A DNA stretch of 64,000 nucleotides from Kutzneria buriramensis (GCF_003387475.1 NZ_QUNO01000008.1:372001-436000); one strand, 5' to 3'. Shown: positions 8,308 through 17,378, counted from the first letter of the stretch. Program-made: numbers and translations. Notes: generated from the sequence alone by a model not told the origin.

Positions 8308-9272
8308 CAGAATCCCATCAGGTACATGATCGCTATGTTGCACACCAGCAGCGGCCCCGCCGTCGGCAGCTGCGCCTTGATGGGCCCGTACCGGTCCTTC
8401 ATCTCCAGCAGCACCGCCGGCACGATGTTGAAGTTCGCCGCCATCGGTGTGCACAGCGTGCCACAGAAGCCGGCGAGCATGCCCACCGCGAATACGATCG
8501 CCGGGTTGCCGTGGAAGCCCTGGATCAGCACCGGCCAGCCGACCGCGGCGGTCATCACCGGGAACGCGGCGAACGCGTTGCCCATGATGATGGTGAACAG
8601 CGCCATGCCCAGGCAGTAGACGATCACGGCCAGCAGCAGCGATCCCTTGGGCAGCACGCCGGAGACGATCGTGCCCACGGCCGTGCCGACGCCGGAGGTG
8701 GCGAACACCAGCCCCAGCACGGCGAGCATCTGCGGCAGCACCACGGCCCAGCCGATGGAGTGGAGCAGCCGGGTGCCCTCGGTCAGCGGCAGGCTCAGCT
8801 TGAGGCCGCCGGCCGGCCGCAGCATCACCAGGCCGACGACGCCGGCGACGATCGCGCCCACGCCGAGCCCGGTCAGTGTCGCGGTTCCGCTGGCCAGCAA
8901 CGGTTTCCCGCCGACGGTGACCGACGCGAGCATGGTGCCGAAGATCAGCGCCACCAGCGGGATCATCAGCGCCGGCACGAAGAGCTTGCCGCGCAACACG
9001 TTCGCGGCGTTGATCCGCTCGGCCTGCGAGGTGGTGGCGATCTCGGCCTTGCCCAGGGCGCCGAAGCCGGCCAGCCCGGCGATGACGATCACCGCGACGC
9101 CCAGCGGCCACGCCGCGGCCGTCTTGTGCACGACGAAGGTCGAGTAGCAGAAGGAGAGCCCCAGCAGCGCCCAGAACGCGGCGCCGCCGTACTGCGCGCG
9201 GCGGTAGCTGAAACCCGCGCCGACGAGGAAGAACAGGCCGCACAGCCAGTAGAGCCACTCGGCGTCGATCAT
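8307..9272 (-). CDS. DUF979 family membrane protein
   Basis: A 321-residue, almost wholly hydrophobic protein with about nine or ten predicted membrane helices, matching the DUF979 family (ends GPLLVCNIAIMYLMGF; contains AVGMLAGFCGTLCTPMAANFN). Its function is not established; it is nearly always encoded beside DUF969 and often with pcp, so a two-component transporter for 5-oxoproline or pyroglutamyl peptides is a reasonable inference. The ATG at 9272 overlaps the DUF969 stop by four bases (ATGA). Longer in-frame starts further upstream lie within the DUF969 gene and are Arg/Pro-rich shadow sequence, so I reject them. Confidence 0.9.
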   Translation of the reverse strand: MIDAEWLYWLCGLFFLVGAGFSYRRAQYGGAAFWALLGLSFCYSTFVVHKTAAAWPLGVAVIVIAGLAGFGALGKAEIATTSQAERINAANVLRGKLFVPALMIPLVALIFGTMLASVTVGGKPLLASGTATLTGLGVGAIVAGVVGLVMLRPAGGLKLSLPLTEGTRLLHSIGWAVVLPQMLAVLGLVFATSGVGTAVGTIVSGVLPKGSLLLAVIVYCLGMALFTIIMGNAFAAFPVMTAAVGWPVLIQGFHGNPAIVFAVGMLAGFCGTLCTPMAANFNIVPAVLLEMKDRYGPIKAQLPTAGPLLVCNIAIMYLMGF

Positions 9273-9952
9273 CGCGCGGCCACCTCCACGGTCGTGCGGG
9301 CGAGGGTGCGGTCCAGCCACAGCAGGCGGGCGCCGTGGATGAGGTATGCGCACACGGCGGTCGGGATGGCCCACACCGCGATCTGGAGTGGGTCGAGCTT
9401 GAGGTGGTAGGTGGAGTCGACGAGGCTGGTGATCAGCAGAATCGAGCCCACGGCGAGGAAGATGTCCTCGCCGAAGAACAGGCCGACGGTGTCCGAACTC
9501 GCGGAGAACGCCTTCACCCGTTCGATCTGAGCGTCCGACAGTTCCCCGTGCCGGCGCAGCGCGGCGGCCAGCGCCATGGGGGAGATGAGCGGGCGCACGG
9601 TCTGGGCGGGGCCGCACATGCCGGTCAGGCCGAGCGCGGAGGTGCCCTGGCGGATCAGCATGTACGCCGCGAGCAGCCGGCCGGTGGTCAGCGCGCGGAG
9701 CTTGCCGATCAGCCGTGCGGCCTGCTGCTGGAGGCCGTAGCGTTCGAGCAGTCCGATGGCCGGCAGTGTGATGACGTAGATGGTGACGGAGCGGTTGCTC
9801 GCGAAGCCGGTGCCGAAGGTGTCCAGGATGGCGACCGGATTGAGGCCGCCGAGCAGGGCCGTGACGATGCCGGAGACGGTGACGACCAGCATCGGGTTGA
9901 GCCGCAGCGCGAAGCCGAGCACCACCAGGGCGACGCCGATGAGGACGACCAT
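9269..9952 (-). CDS. DUF969 family membrane protein
   Basis: A 227-residue membrane protein with five or six hydrophobic helices, recognisable as DUF969 (SNRSVTIYVITLPAIGLLE; LIRQGTSALGLTGMCGPAQ; FGEDIFLAVGSILLI). First gene of the DUF969-DUF979-pcp operon, with a strong ribosome site (AAGGAGGT) just before ATG 9952. DUF969 and DUF979 are thought to form one permease; no direct functional evidence is known to me. A perfect 11-bp palindrome about 40 bp upstream (9994-10004) probably binds the regulator of the operon. Confidence 0.9.
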   Translation of the reverse strand: MVVLIGVALVVLGFALRLNPMLVVTVSGIVTALLGGLNPVAILDTFGTGFASNRSVTIYVITLPAIGLLERYGLQQQAARLIGKLRALTTGRLLAAYMLIRQGTSALGLTGMCGPAQTVRPLISPMALAAALRRHGELSDAQIERVKAFSASSDTVGLFFGEDIFLAVGSILLITSLVDSTYHLKLDPLQIAVWAIPTAVCAYLIHGARLLWLDRTLARTTVEVAAR

Positions 9953-9993
9953 GTGACCTCCTTCACGGGATGGGGGTCCCGGAAGCGTAGGTC

Positions 9994-10004
9994 TTGTTCA
10001 ACAA
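9994..10004. promoter_or_regulatory. Palindromic operator candidate TTGTTCAACAA upstream of DUF969-DUF979-pcp
   Basis: A perfect inverted repeat (TTGTT-C-AACAA), flanked by a wider CTTGT...ACAAG symmetry, lies 42 bases upstream of the DUF969 start. The spacing and form fit a binding site for a GntR/FadR-type repressor. No such regulator gene is adjacent, so the cognate protein is unknown. Confidence 0.5.
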
Positions 10005-10190
10005 TCCTACAAGATGGCACTACTGCGGGTAGTTGCCGCCGAATGGCCGTCTGAACGGCGTTAACCGTCACTGGCCTGGGTGAAACGTCCGACTTTCGGC
10101 GGGTACCGACCCGTGTGCCGAACCGGTCAACTGTGTCTTCGACTGCTACACCGTGTCACCTGTCCTGCTGCCACGGAAGGAATCCCTGCC

Positions 10191-11015
10191 ATGCGCAATC
10201 CCAGGCGAATGTCACGGCTGGGCACCTTGATCGGCGCCCTGCTCGTGTCCACGGCGCTGACGGCTCCGGCGGCCACCGCCGCCCCGTCCGCGATCGACTT
10301 CTCCGGCACCGTCGCTCTCAGCAACTGCTCCGGCTCCCTGGTCAAACTGGCCGGCGCCCCGACCTCCGGCGCGGCCCTGGTGCTGACCAACGGCCACTGT
10401 TACGAGGGCGGTTTCCTCAACCCCGGCCAGGTTCTGGTCAACAAGTCGTCCAGCCGGTCGTTCACCCTGCTGAGCCCGAGCGGCGGCAACCTGGGCACGC
10501 TGCGGGCCACCAAGGTCGCCTACGCGACCATGACCGACACCGACATGACGCTGTACCAGCTCAACACCACCTACGACGCGATCAAGTCGCGGTACAACAT
10601 CAGCCCGCTGGAGATCTCCTCGGCGCACCCGACCGCCGGCACGGCGATCAAGGTCGTCTCCGGGTACTGGAAGAAGATCTACAGCTGCAACATCGACGGG
10701 TTCGTGTACCGGCTCAAGGAGTCCGACTGGACCTGGAAGGACTCGATCCGCTACACGTCCACCTGCAACACCATCGGCGGCACCTCGGGCTCGCCGATCG
10801 AGGACCCGAGCGGCAAGCTCATCGGCATCAACAACACCGGCAACGAGAACGGCGAGCAGTGCACGCTGGACAACCCTTGTGAGGTCGACCAGAACGGCAA
10901 CGTCACCGTCCACGAGGGAACGAACTACGGCGAGGAGACCTACCTGCTGGCCGGCTGCATGACCGGCAGCACGGTCAACCTCAACCTCGCCGGTTGTGCG
11001 TTGCCCAAGCCGTAG
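10191..11015 (+). CDS. Secreted trypsin-like serine protease
   Basis: A 274-residue exported chymotrypsin-fold peptidase (S1/V8-like). A signal peptide is clear: MRNPRRMSRLGTLIGALLV, then an Ala-rich cleavage region ending at ATAAPS. The catalytic triad is visible: His in LTNGHCYEGG, Asp in MTDTDMTLYQL and Ser in IGGTSGSPIEDP. Several Cys pairs (SNCSG, NGHC, YSCN, TSTCN, QCTLDNPC, AGCM) suggest disulfide bonds in the mature extracellular enzyme. The ATG at 10191 follows GGAAGG and begins the signal peptide; in-frame sequence back to 10080 is not secretory. It ends five bases before the convergent LacI gene, leaving no room for an ordinary terminator. Confidence 0.9.
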   Translation: MRNPRRMSRLGTLIGALLVSTALTAPAATAAPSAIDFSGTVALSNCSGSLVKLAGAPTSGAALVLTNGHCYEGGFLNPGQVLVNKSSSRSFTLLSPSGGNLGTLRATKVAYATMTDTDMTLYQLNTTYDAIKSRYNISPLEISSAHPTAGTAIKVVSGYWKKIYSCNIDGFVYRLKESDWTWKDSIRYTSTCNTIGGTSGSPIEDPSGKLIGINNTGNENGEQCTLDNPCEVDQNGNVTVHEGTNYGEETYLLAGCMTGSTVNLNLAGCALPKP

Positions 11016-11020
11016 CGGGA

Positions 11021-12007
11021 CTACGCCGGCGGCGCCGTGGTCGCGCGCACGATGAGCTGGGTGTCCAGCTCGTCCTGCCGCACCTCGGCGTCCCGGTTGG
11101 CCAGTCGGTCCAGCAACAGGTCCACCGCGAGCCGCCCGGCCGGCACCACCGGCATCGCCACCGTGGTCAGCGGCGGCTGGCACAGCGCCCCGAACATGAG
11201 GTCGTCGAAGCCGGTCAGCGACACGTCGTCCGGCACGCGCACGCCGCGATCCCGCAGCCGCGCCAGCACACCCAGCGCCATGATGTCGTTGTACGCCACG
11301 ATCGCCGTGACGTTCTCGGCCATCGCGAGATCGGCCGCCTGGAGGCCGCCCTCGTAGCGCGGCGGGAACGGGCCCATGTCCACCAGGTCGACATCGTGGC
11401 GCTGCACGGCGATCCGCAGCCCGCGGCGACGCTCCTTGTTGGACCACGAGGTGCGCGGCCCGTTCAGATAGGCGATCCGGTGATGCCCCAGCGCCACCAG
11501 GTGGTCGATCACCTGCCGCAGCCCGGAGCCGGAGTTCATCAGCGCCGCCGGCACCCCGCGCATGCGCCGGTTCAGCAGCACCAGGGTGGTGGACTCGGCC
11601 AGCTCCCGCACCTGCTGCTCGTCGATGCCCGGCGAGCACAGGATGACGCCGTCGACCTGCTTGGCCATCGCGCGTACCAGCTGCTCCTCGGCCGCCGGGT
11701 CCTCGTCGCTGTCGGCGACGAACACCGCGTGGCTGGCCAGCCGGGCCTGGTTCTGCACGCCCTTGAGCACCCCGGTGAAGAACGGGTTGTTCAGGTCGGG
11801 CACCACGATGCCGATGTTGCCGGTCTTGCCGGTGATCAGACCGCGGGCCGCGAGATTGGGCTGGTAGCCCAGATCGGCCGCGACCGCGAGCACCCGTTCC
11901 CTGGTGGTCGCGCGGACCAGGTCGGGCGATGTGAGCGCGCGCGACACCGTGGCGACCGACACCTGGGCCTGCCGCGCGACATCGCGGATGGTCACCGCCA
12001 CCGACAT
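11021..12007 (-). CDS. LacI-family transcriptional regulator
   Basis: A 328-residue DNA-binding repressor. The N-terminal LacI HTH and hinge are clear (TIRDVARQAQVSVATVSRAL, then GYQPNLAARGL), followed by a periplasmic-binding-protein-like effector domain (GNIGIVVPDLNNPFF; TGFDDLMFGALCQPPLTTV). It lies 44 bases downstream of the sugar-acid dehydratase gene on the same strand, so the two form an operon. A LacI-type palindrome (core AAACGTTT) sits upstream of that operon at 13793-13806, which suggests autoregulated repression relieved by a sugar or sugar acid. Confidence 0.93.
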   Translation of the reverse strand: MSVAVTIRDVARQAQVSVATVSRALTSPDLVRATTRERVLAVAADLGYQPNLAARGLITGKTGNIGIVVPDLNNPFFTGVLKGVQNQARLASHAVFVADSDEDPAAEEQLVRAMAKQVDGVILCSPGIDEQQVRELAESTTLVLLNRRMRGVPAALMNSGSGLRQVIDHLVALGHHRIAYLNGPRTSWSNKERRRGLRIAVQRHDVDLVDMGPFPPRYEGGLQAADLAMAENVTAIVAYNDIMALGVLARLRDRGVRVPDDVSLTGFDDLMFGALCQPPLTTVAMPVVPAGRLAVDLLLDRLANRDAEVRQDELDTQLIVRATTAPPA

Positions 12008-12051
12008 GCACCTGCCTTCCTGGGCAACCGGAACTGTACGGGATCTTCGGC

Positions 12052-13758
12052 TCAGGTCGCGTCGGGTTCCGGCGTGCGACCCGGTTCGGCGAGGAAGTCG
12101 AAGTCGCAGCCGAGGTCGGCCTGCTGGATGTGCCGGCTGAACATGGCCCCGTAGCCCCGGGTGTAGCGCGGCGGCGGGGGCGTCCAGGCGGCCCGCCGGC
12201 GGGCCAGTTCGGCGTCGTCCACATGCATGTGCAAAAGCCGTTTCGGGACGTCCAGAGTGACCATGTCACCGTTTCGGAGCAATGCCAGCGGGCCACCCGC
12301 GTGCGACTCCGGTGCAACATGCAATACGCAAGTCCCGTAACTGGTGCCGCTCATTCGCGCGTCGGAAATCCGTACCACATCGCGCACGCCCGCGCGCAGC
12401 AGCTTTTTCGGGATGGGCAGCATTCCGTGCTCCGGTATGCCCGGGCCGCCCAGCGGCCCGGCGCCGCGCAGCACCAGCACGGAATCGGCGGTGACGTCCA
12501 GGTCCTCGTCGTCGATGCGGCGCTGGAGGTCGCCGTAACCGTCGAAGACGATCGCCGGGCCGGTGTGGCTGAGCAGCTCCGGGCGGGCGGCGATCGGCTT
12601 GATCACGGCCCCGTCCGGGGCCAGGTTGCCGCGCAGCACGGCGAGTCCGCCGTCGGCGGCGAGCGGGTTGTCCAGCGGCCGGATCACCTCGTCGTTGAAG
12701 ACTTCCGCGCCGTCCAGGGTTTCGCCGAACGTCGCGCCGGACGCCGTCGGGCGGTCCAGGTGCAGCCGGTCGCGCAGCCGGGCGAGCAGGCCGCGCAGAC
12801 CTCCGGCGTAGTAGAAGTCCTCCATCAGGAACCGGCCGCTGGGCCGGATGTCGGCCAGCACCGGCACGGTGCGGGAGGCCTCGTCGAAGTCATCGGGAGT
12901 GATCTTCACGCCGCTGCGGTTGGCCATCGCCACCAGGTGGATGACGGCGTTGGTGGAGCCGCCCAGCGCCAGCACGGTGGTGATCGCGTCCCGATAGGAC
13001 CGCTCGTCCAGGATGTCCGAGGGTTTCAGGTCCTCCCTGACCATTTCGACGATCCGCATGCCGCTGGCGGCGGCCATCCGCTCGTGGCCGGAGTCCACGG
13101 CGGGGATGGACGCCGCGCCCGGCAGCGTCATGCCGAGCACCTCGGCCACCGACGTCATCGTGGACGCCGTGCCCATGGTCATGCAGTGGCCGGGGGAGCG
13201 GGCCAGGCCCTCCTCGAGCTCGCCCCACTGCCGGTCGTCGACCAGGCCGGCGCGGCGGTCGTCCCAGTACTTCCACATGTCGCTGCCGCTGCCGAGCACC
13301 TGGCCGCGCCAGTTTCCGCGCAGCATCGGCCCGGCCGGCACGAAGATCGCCGGCAGGTCCATGCTCGCCGCGCCCATCAGCAGCGCCGGCGTGGTCTTGT
13401 CGCAGCCGCCCATCAGCACCGCGCCGTCGACCGGGTAGGAGCGCAGCAGCTCCTCGGTCTCCATCGACAGCAGGTTGCGGTACAGCATCGCGGTGGGCTT
13501 CTGGAACGTCTCGCCGCCCATCGAGCCGGCCGGCAGCTCGACCGGGTAGCCGCCGGCCTGCCAGACGCCCCGCTTGACCGCCTCGGCGCGTTCCCGCAGG
13601 TGGCTGTGGCAGGGGTTGAGCTCGGTCCACGTGTTGACGATCGCGATGACGGGTTTGCCCAGGTGCTCGGGGCCGCCGATGCCCAGCTGGCGGGTCCGGG
13701 TCCGGTGGCTGAAAGCGCGCACCCCGTCGCCCTCGTACCACCGTTGACTGCGCAACAT
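12052..13758 (-). CDS. IlvD/Edd-family dehydratase, probably a sugar-acid (arabonate/xylonate/galactonate) dehydratase
   Basis: A 568-residue iron-sulfur dehydratase. Family signatures include NTWTELNPCHSHLRERAE, SMGGETFQKPT, MGGCDKTTPALLMGAASMD (Fe-S Cys) and ISDARMSGTSYGTCVLH. The pattern TWTELNPC with the C-terminal CDFDFL is closer to sugar-acid dehydratases (L-arabonate/D-xylonate type) than to the dihydroxy-acid dehydratase of valine synthesis. Pairing with a LacI regulator and absence of ilv genes agree. ATG 13758 is preceded by GGAGG; an in-frame codon at 13779 lacks one. It would convert an aldonate to a 2-keto-3-deoxy acid; the exact sugar is unknown. Confidence 0.88.
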   Translation of the reverse strand: MLRSQRWYEGDGVRAFSHRTRTRQLGIGGPEHLGKPVIAIVNTWTELNPCHSHLRERAEAVKRGVWQAGGYPVELPAGSMGGETFQKPTAMLYRNLLSMETEELLRSYPVDGAVLMGGCDKTTPALLMGAASMDLPAIFVPAGPMLRGNWRGQVLGSGSDMWKYWDDRRAGLVDDRQWGELEEGLARSPGHCMTMGTASTMTSVAEVLGMTLPGAASIPAVDSGHERMAAASGMRIVEMVREDLKPSDILDERSYRDAITTVLALGGSTNAVIHLVAMANRSGVKITPDDFDEASRTVPVLADIRPSGRFLMEDFYYAGGLRGLLARLRDRLHLDRPTASGATFGETLDGAEVFNDEVIRPLDNPLAADGGLAVLRGNLAPDGAVIKPIAARPELLSHTGPAIVFDGYGDLQRRIDDEDLDVTADSVLVLRGAGPLGGPGIPEHGMLPIPKKLLRAGVRDVVRISDARMSGTSYGTCVLHVAPESHAGGPLALLRNGDMVTLDVPKRLLHMHVDDAELARRRAAWTPPPPRYTRGYGAMFSRHIQQADLGCDFDFLAEPGRTPEPDAT

Positions 13759-13792
13759 CCGTTGCCTCCTCACTCGCACTGGACACCGTCAT

Positions 13793-13806
13793 TGAAAACG
13801 TTTACT
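13793..13806 (-). promoter_or_regulatory. LacI-type operator (TGAAAACGTTTACT)
   Basis: A near-palindrome with the AAACGTTT centre typical of LacI/GalR operators, 35 bases upstream of the dehydratase start. The operon it precedes ends with a LacI-family gene, the obvious candidate to bind it. Confidence 0.7.
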
Positions 13807-13850
13807 GTGTGTTTCAGCAACCAGGGTACGCCCCAGGGAGCGGATAGACC

Positions 13851-13895
13851 CCGGTGTGGGTTGACATGCGCGGCGGCTTCGTCAACCCACACCGG
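13851..13895. repeat. Perfect 15-bp inverted repeat in the divergent intergenic region
   Basis: CCGGTGTGGGTTGAC (13851-13865) is repeated exactly in inverse orientation at 13881-13895 around a 15-nt loop. It lies in the 304-bp gap between the dehydratase operon (-) and the GGDEF/HD-GYP gene (+). It is not next to a gene end, so a terminator role is unlikely; a regulator-binding site or a structured leader is more plausible. Apart from this and the LacI operator I see nothing else in the gap. Confidence 0.75.
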
Positions 13896-14062
13896 CCCCG
13901 CCCTTTCGCACAAGCTGTCTAACCCTCGGAAATGCGTTGTGCTCTTTCGTCACCGGTGTTTGGCACGGCCGTCCCACCGTTATCCCCTATCCTGAGCGCT
14001 ACGAGATCGGGATGGACACGGTGACTGATCCGTCGGCCAATTCCGGATGAGAGGGTGCTTGT

Positions 14063-16165
14063 ATGGGCGCGAGGGGTCCGCGTACCGAGAACGACCGGTT
14101 GTGGATCGGTTATCTGTCGGCAGGCGCAGTGGTGATGTTCGCCTACTACCTCGTGCCGCCGGTGGGGGCCGGCGCCGGCATCAGAATCACCCTCTACTGC
14201 CTGCTCAGCGCGTCCGCGGCCGTGATGGTGCTGTACGGCGTCTTCCGCCACCGGCCGCGGCCCCGGCTGCCGTGGCTGCTGCTGGGCCTGAGCCAGGTCG
14301 TCTACGCCGCCGCCGACACCAGCTTCTACGTCGCGCACTACGCGTTCGGCAACCTCGACTACCCGGGCGTCGCCGACCCGCTCTACGTCGCGCACTACCC
14401 GCTCGTGGTCGCCGGCCTGATGATGTTGATCCGCCGCCGCACGCCCGGCCGCGACCTGCCCGGCGTGATCGACGCGGCCGTGATCAGCGTCGGCGCCGCG
14501 ATGCTGTCCTGGGTCTACCTGATCGCCCCCAACGCCCGGCTGGACGCGCCGGTCGTGGTGAAGGCGTTCTCCCTCGCGTACCCGGTCCTCGACCTGCTGA
14601 TGCTCACGGTGGCGCTGCGGCTGATCCTGGGCGGCGGCCGCCGGCCGGGCTCGTTCTGGCTGCTGACGTTCAACATGCTGGCCTTCGTCGCCGCCGACAC
14701 CATGTACGTGGCGCAGCAGCTGGCCGGCACCTACGAGACCGGCAACTTCCTGGACGCCATCTGGCTGGCCGGCAACCTGGCGCTGGGCGCCGCCGCGCTG
14801 CATCCGACGATGGCTCGACTCACAGATCCGTCCCCGGTGCGGGACGCCGGCATCGGGCCGGCGCGCATCGCCGCGCTGACCGGGGCGGCGCTGATCGCCC
14901 CGGTCACGCTGTACGTCCAGAGCGCGCGCGGCGACCTGCGCGACATCCCGGTGATCGCGCTCGCCTGCGCGCTGCTGTTCGGCCTGACGATCGCTCGACT
15001 TGCCGGGCTGGTGTCCGACCAGCGCCGGCTGGCCATCACCGACGCCTTGACCGGCCTGCACACCCGGCGGTTCTTCGAGGCGCAGCTGCCGATCGAGGTG
15101 GCGCGGGCGCGGCGGGCCGGCGGCTCCCTGGCCGTGTTCATCGTGGACGTCGATCACTTCAAGTCCATCAACGACCGCTACGGACACCCCGCAGGCGACC
15201 AGGCGCTGATCGAGATCGCCGCCCGGCTGCGCGGCGCCGCCCGCGGCGGCGACGTGCTCGCCCGCTACGGCGGCGAGGAGTTCGCGCTGCTGGTGCCGGA
15301 GGCGGCGCTGAGCGAGCTGTCCACCATCGCCGAACGCCTGCGCATGCGGGTGGCCAGCAGCCCGGTGGCGTTGTCCGAGGACACCTGGATCGCCGTGACG
15401 GTGTCGGTCGGCGCGGCGTGCTTCCCGCTGCACGGGGACAGCCCGAACGAGCTCGTCGCCACCGCCGACCGCGCCATGTACGTGGCCAAGGCGCGCGGCC
15501 GGGACCAGGTGGTCGTCGGCGAGGCCGTGGCGACCAGCACCGCCGTGGTCACCGACCACACCGCGATGATCGACTACCTCAGTCACGTCGCCGACGAGGT
15601 CGACGCCCTGCTGCACGCCAACGAGCACAGCCTGGCCATCAGCCGGTGGGCGCTCACCCTCGTCACCGCGCTCGGCCAGGACGAGGCCACCGCCCGCAAC
15701 GCCGAGCTGGCCGGCCGGCTGCACGACATCGGCAAGATCGTCATCCCGGAGGCGGTGCTGACCAAGCCGACTGCGCTCACCGAGGACGAGTGGCGGCTGG
15801 TCCGCCAGCACCCCGAGTACGGCTACCGGCTGGCCCGGATGGTGCCCGGCTTCGGCGTGGTGGCCGACATCATCCGCCAGCACCACGAGCGCTACGACGG
15901 CACCGGCTACCCGTCCCGGTTGGTGGGCAACGGGATCCGCGTCGAGGCCCGGGTGCTGTCGGTGTGCGACTCGTGGGCGGCGATGCTCGTCGACCGGCCG
16001 TACCAGCCGGCGCTGACCGTGGACGCCGCCGCCGAGCAGCTCCGGCAGGGCCGCGGCACCCAGTTCGACCCGGACGTCGTGGACCTGTTCCTGGACCTGC
16101 TGCGCCGGGGCCAGGTCGGCGACCTGAAGAAGCCCACCGAGCTGACCCCCGAGCAGTGGAGCTGA
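14063..16165 (+). CDS. Membrane-bound GGDEF + HD-GYP protein (c-di-GMP turnover)
   Basis: A 700-residue protein with about eight to ten N-terminal membrane segments (residues 15-315) acting as a sensor. A diguanylate cyclase domain follows (about 320-485) with an intact RYGGEEF active site (GGEEF 403-407) and an inhibitory I-site R-G-G-D at 394-397. An HD-GYP phosphodiesterase domain lies at about 505-690, with HD at 554-555 in GRLHDIGKIVIP and HHERYDGTGYP at 607-617. Both opposing active sites look complete, so one polypeptide may both make and degrade c-di-GMP, or one activity may dominate. It stands alone, ends two bases before the convergent MAB_1171c-type gene, and its ATG follows GAGAGGGTG. 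Confidence 0.93.
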   Translation: MGARGPRTENDRLWIGYLSAGAVVMFAYYLVPPVGAGAGIRITLYCLLSASAAVMVLYGVFRHRPRPRLPWLLLGLSQVVYAAADTSFYVAHYAFGNLDYPGVADPLYVAHYPLVVAGLMMLIRRRTPGRDLPGVIDAAVISVGAAMLSWVYLIAPNARLDAPVVVKAFSLAYPVLDLLMLTVALRLILGGGRRPGSFWLLTFNMLAFVAADTMYVAQQLAGTYETGNFLDAIWLAGNLALGAAALHPTMARLTDPSPVRDAGIGPARIAALTGAALIAPVTLYVQSARGDLRDIPVIALACALLFGLTIARLAGLVSDQRRLAITDALTGLHTRRFFEAQLPIEVARARRAGGSLAVFIVDVDHFKSINDRYGHPAGDQALIEIAARLRGAARGGDVLARYGGEEFALLVPEAALSELSTIAERLRMRVASSPVALSEDTWIAVTVSVGAACFPLHGDSPNELVATADRAMYVAKARGRDQVVVGEAVATSTAVVTDHTAMIDYLSHVADEVDALLHANEHSLAISRWALTLVTALGQDEATARNAELAGRLHDIGKIVIPEAVLTKPTALTEDEWRLVRQHPEYGYRLARMVPGFGVVADIIRQHHERYDGTGYPSRLVGNGIRVEARVLSVCDSWAAMLVDRPYQPALTVDAAAEQLRQGRGTQFDPDVVDLFLDLLRRGQVGDLKKPTELTPEQWS

Positions 16166-16166
16166 G

Positions 16167-17378
16167 CTAGACCAACGCTTCCTCGGTGACGGCTGCCGTC
16201 ACGACGGGGCTGCTCAGCGCGGCGGCGACGGCGACCAGCCACTGCCGCTCGTCGTCGATGTCGAAGGTCTCGAACGTCGACACCGGCGTCGGGACGGGGT
16301 CGGTGGGCGGCGACGTCCGCGCGGTCCAGGCGGCGAGGGCGACCGTGAGGTGGGCGGCCTCCTGGGCGGCGGCGATGGCCCGGTCCGACAGCCCGGACGC
16401 CCGGCCACGCCGCTCGACGGCCGCCGCCAGCGCCGGATCGCGGTAGCGGTTCAGCCGCCACATCCAGTCCGAGATTTCGACCATCCGCCAGCGCAGCCGA
16501 CGCCGCGTGCTGAACCGGTCGCGCAGGCCGCGGTGGGGGTGCACGGCGGCGGGCTCGATCGGCCGGAGCATCCGCCACAGCGGCCGCAGCCGGTGGAACG
16601 CGACGATGCCGGCCACGCCGCCGGCGATGCGCTGGTGCAGCGAAGGGATCCGCGGCCCCCACTGGGCGATGCTGACCGCGACGATGAACCCCGGCATGCC
16701 GAGCATGGTGACGACCGGTGCGACGACGCCGCCCCAGAACGTGAGGTCCACGCGGTACCAGGCGCCGACGATCGACATCAGGATGAGCACGGTGGCCAGG
16801 GCCATGAACACCGGCGCGGTCCCGCACAGCACCAGCGCCCAGCGCAGCCAGACCTTGTCCCGGGGCACCACGGTCGCGCCGTGGAAGGAGCGGAACGCGA
16901 ACGACAGCGCGCCGGCCAGGTAGGTGAGGTTGAAGAACACCAGCAGCGTCGCGATGTGCGGATTGGTCGCGAAGTCGACGTAGAAGTGGTGCGACTGCGG
17001 CAGTCTCGGCGTCGTGGCGAAGATCGCCCACAGCAGCGCCAGGATGATCGCCAGCCCGCACAGCACGCGGATGGTGCGCCGCCGGGCCTTGTCCCACGGC
17101 AGCACCCAGTTGGCGACCATCACCTGCGCGCAGGCCAGCATGCCCAGCGCGAGAGTGTAGATGACCAGGGTGCTGGTGTTGGGCACGCCGAGCGCGGCAT
17201 CCAGGCCGTCGGCGACGCTCGGCACGTGCAGCACGAACGAGAACGCGGTGCAGCCGGCGCCGAGGCACAGCGGCAACAGCGTCCGTCGGCCCTCCTTGGG
17301 GGCCTTCACCAACGCCGGCAGCTTGTAGAGCACGATCGCCGTGGCGCACAGGACCATGCCGATGAAACCGAACGTCAT
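16167..17378 (-). CDS. MAB_1171c-family putative membrane transporter
   Basis: A 403-residue membrane protein with seven or eight hydrophobic segments in the first 230 residues, then a cytoplasmic helical tail containing RRLRWRMVEISDWMWRLNRY. I recognise it as the actinobacterial MAB_1171c family, annotated as a putative transporter but without proven substrate. ATG 17378 overlaps the stop of the ImmA/IrrE-type peptidase gene by four bases. The regulator-peptidase-membrane protein order recurs in actinomycetes, suggesting a sensory or signalling cassette rather than a simple transporter. Confidence 0.83.
   Translation of the reverse strand: MTFGFIGMVLCATAIVLYKLPALVKAPKEGRRTLLPLCLGAGCTAFSFVLHVPSVADGLDAALGVPNTSTLVIYTLALGMLACAQVMVANWVLPWDKARRRTIRVLCGLAIILALLWAIFATTPRLPQSHHFYVDFATNPHIATLLVFFNLTYLAGALSFAFRSFHGATVVPRDKVWLRWALVLCGTAPVFMALATVLILMSIVGAWYRVDLTFWGGVVAPVVTMLGMPGFIVAVSIAQWGPRIPSLHQRIAGGVAGIVAFHRLRPLWRMLRPIEPAAVHPHRGLRDRFSTRRRLRWRMVEISDWMWRLNRYRDPALAAAVERRGRASGLSDRAIAAAQEAAHLTVALAAWTARTSPPTDPVPTPVSTFETFDIDDERQWLVAVAAALSSPVVTAAVTEEALV

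Noticed and set aside
13896-14062. c-di-GMP riboswitch before the GGDEF/HD-GYP gene
   Set aside because: No GEMM-type conserved core is visible in the leader.
16163-16174. DasR-like half-site (GCTAGACCA) between convergent genes
   Set aside because: Only one half matches, it overlaps a stop codon and there is no promoter to control.
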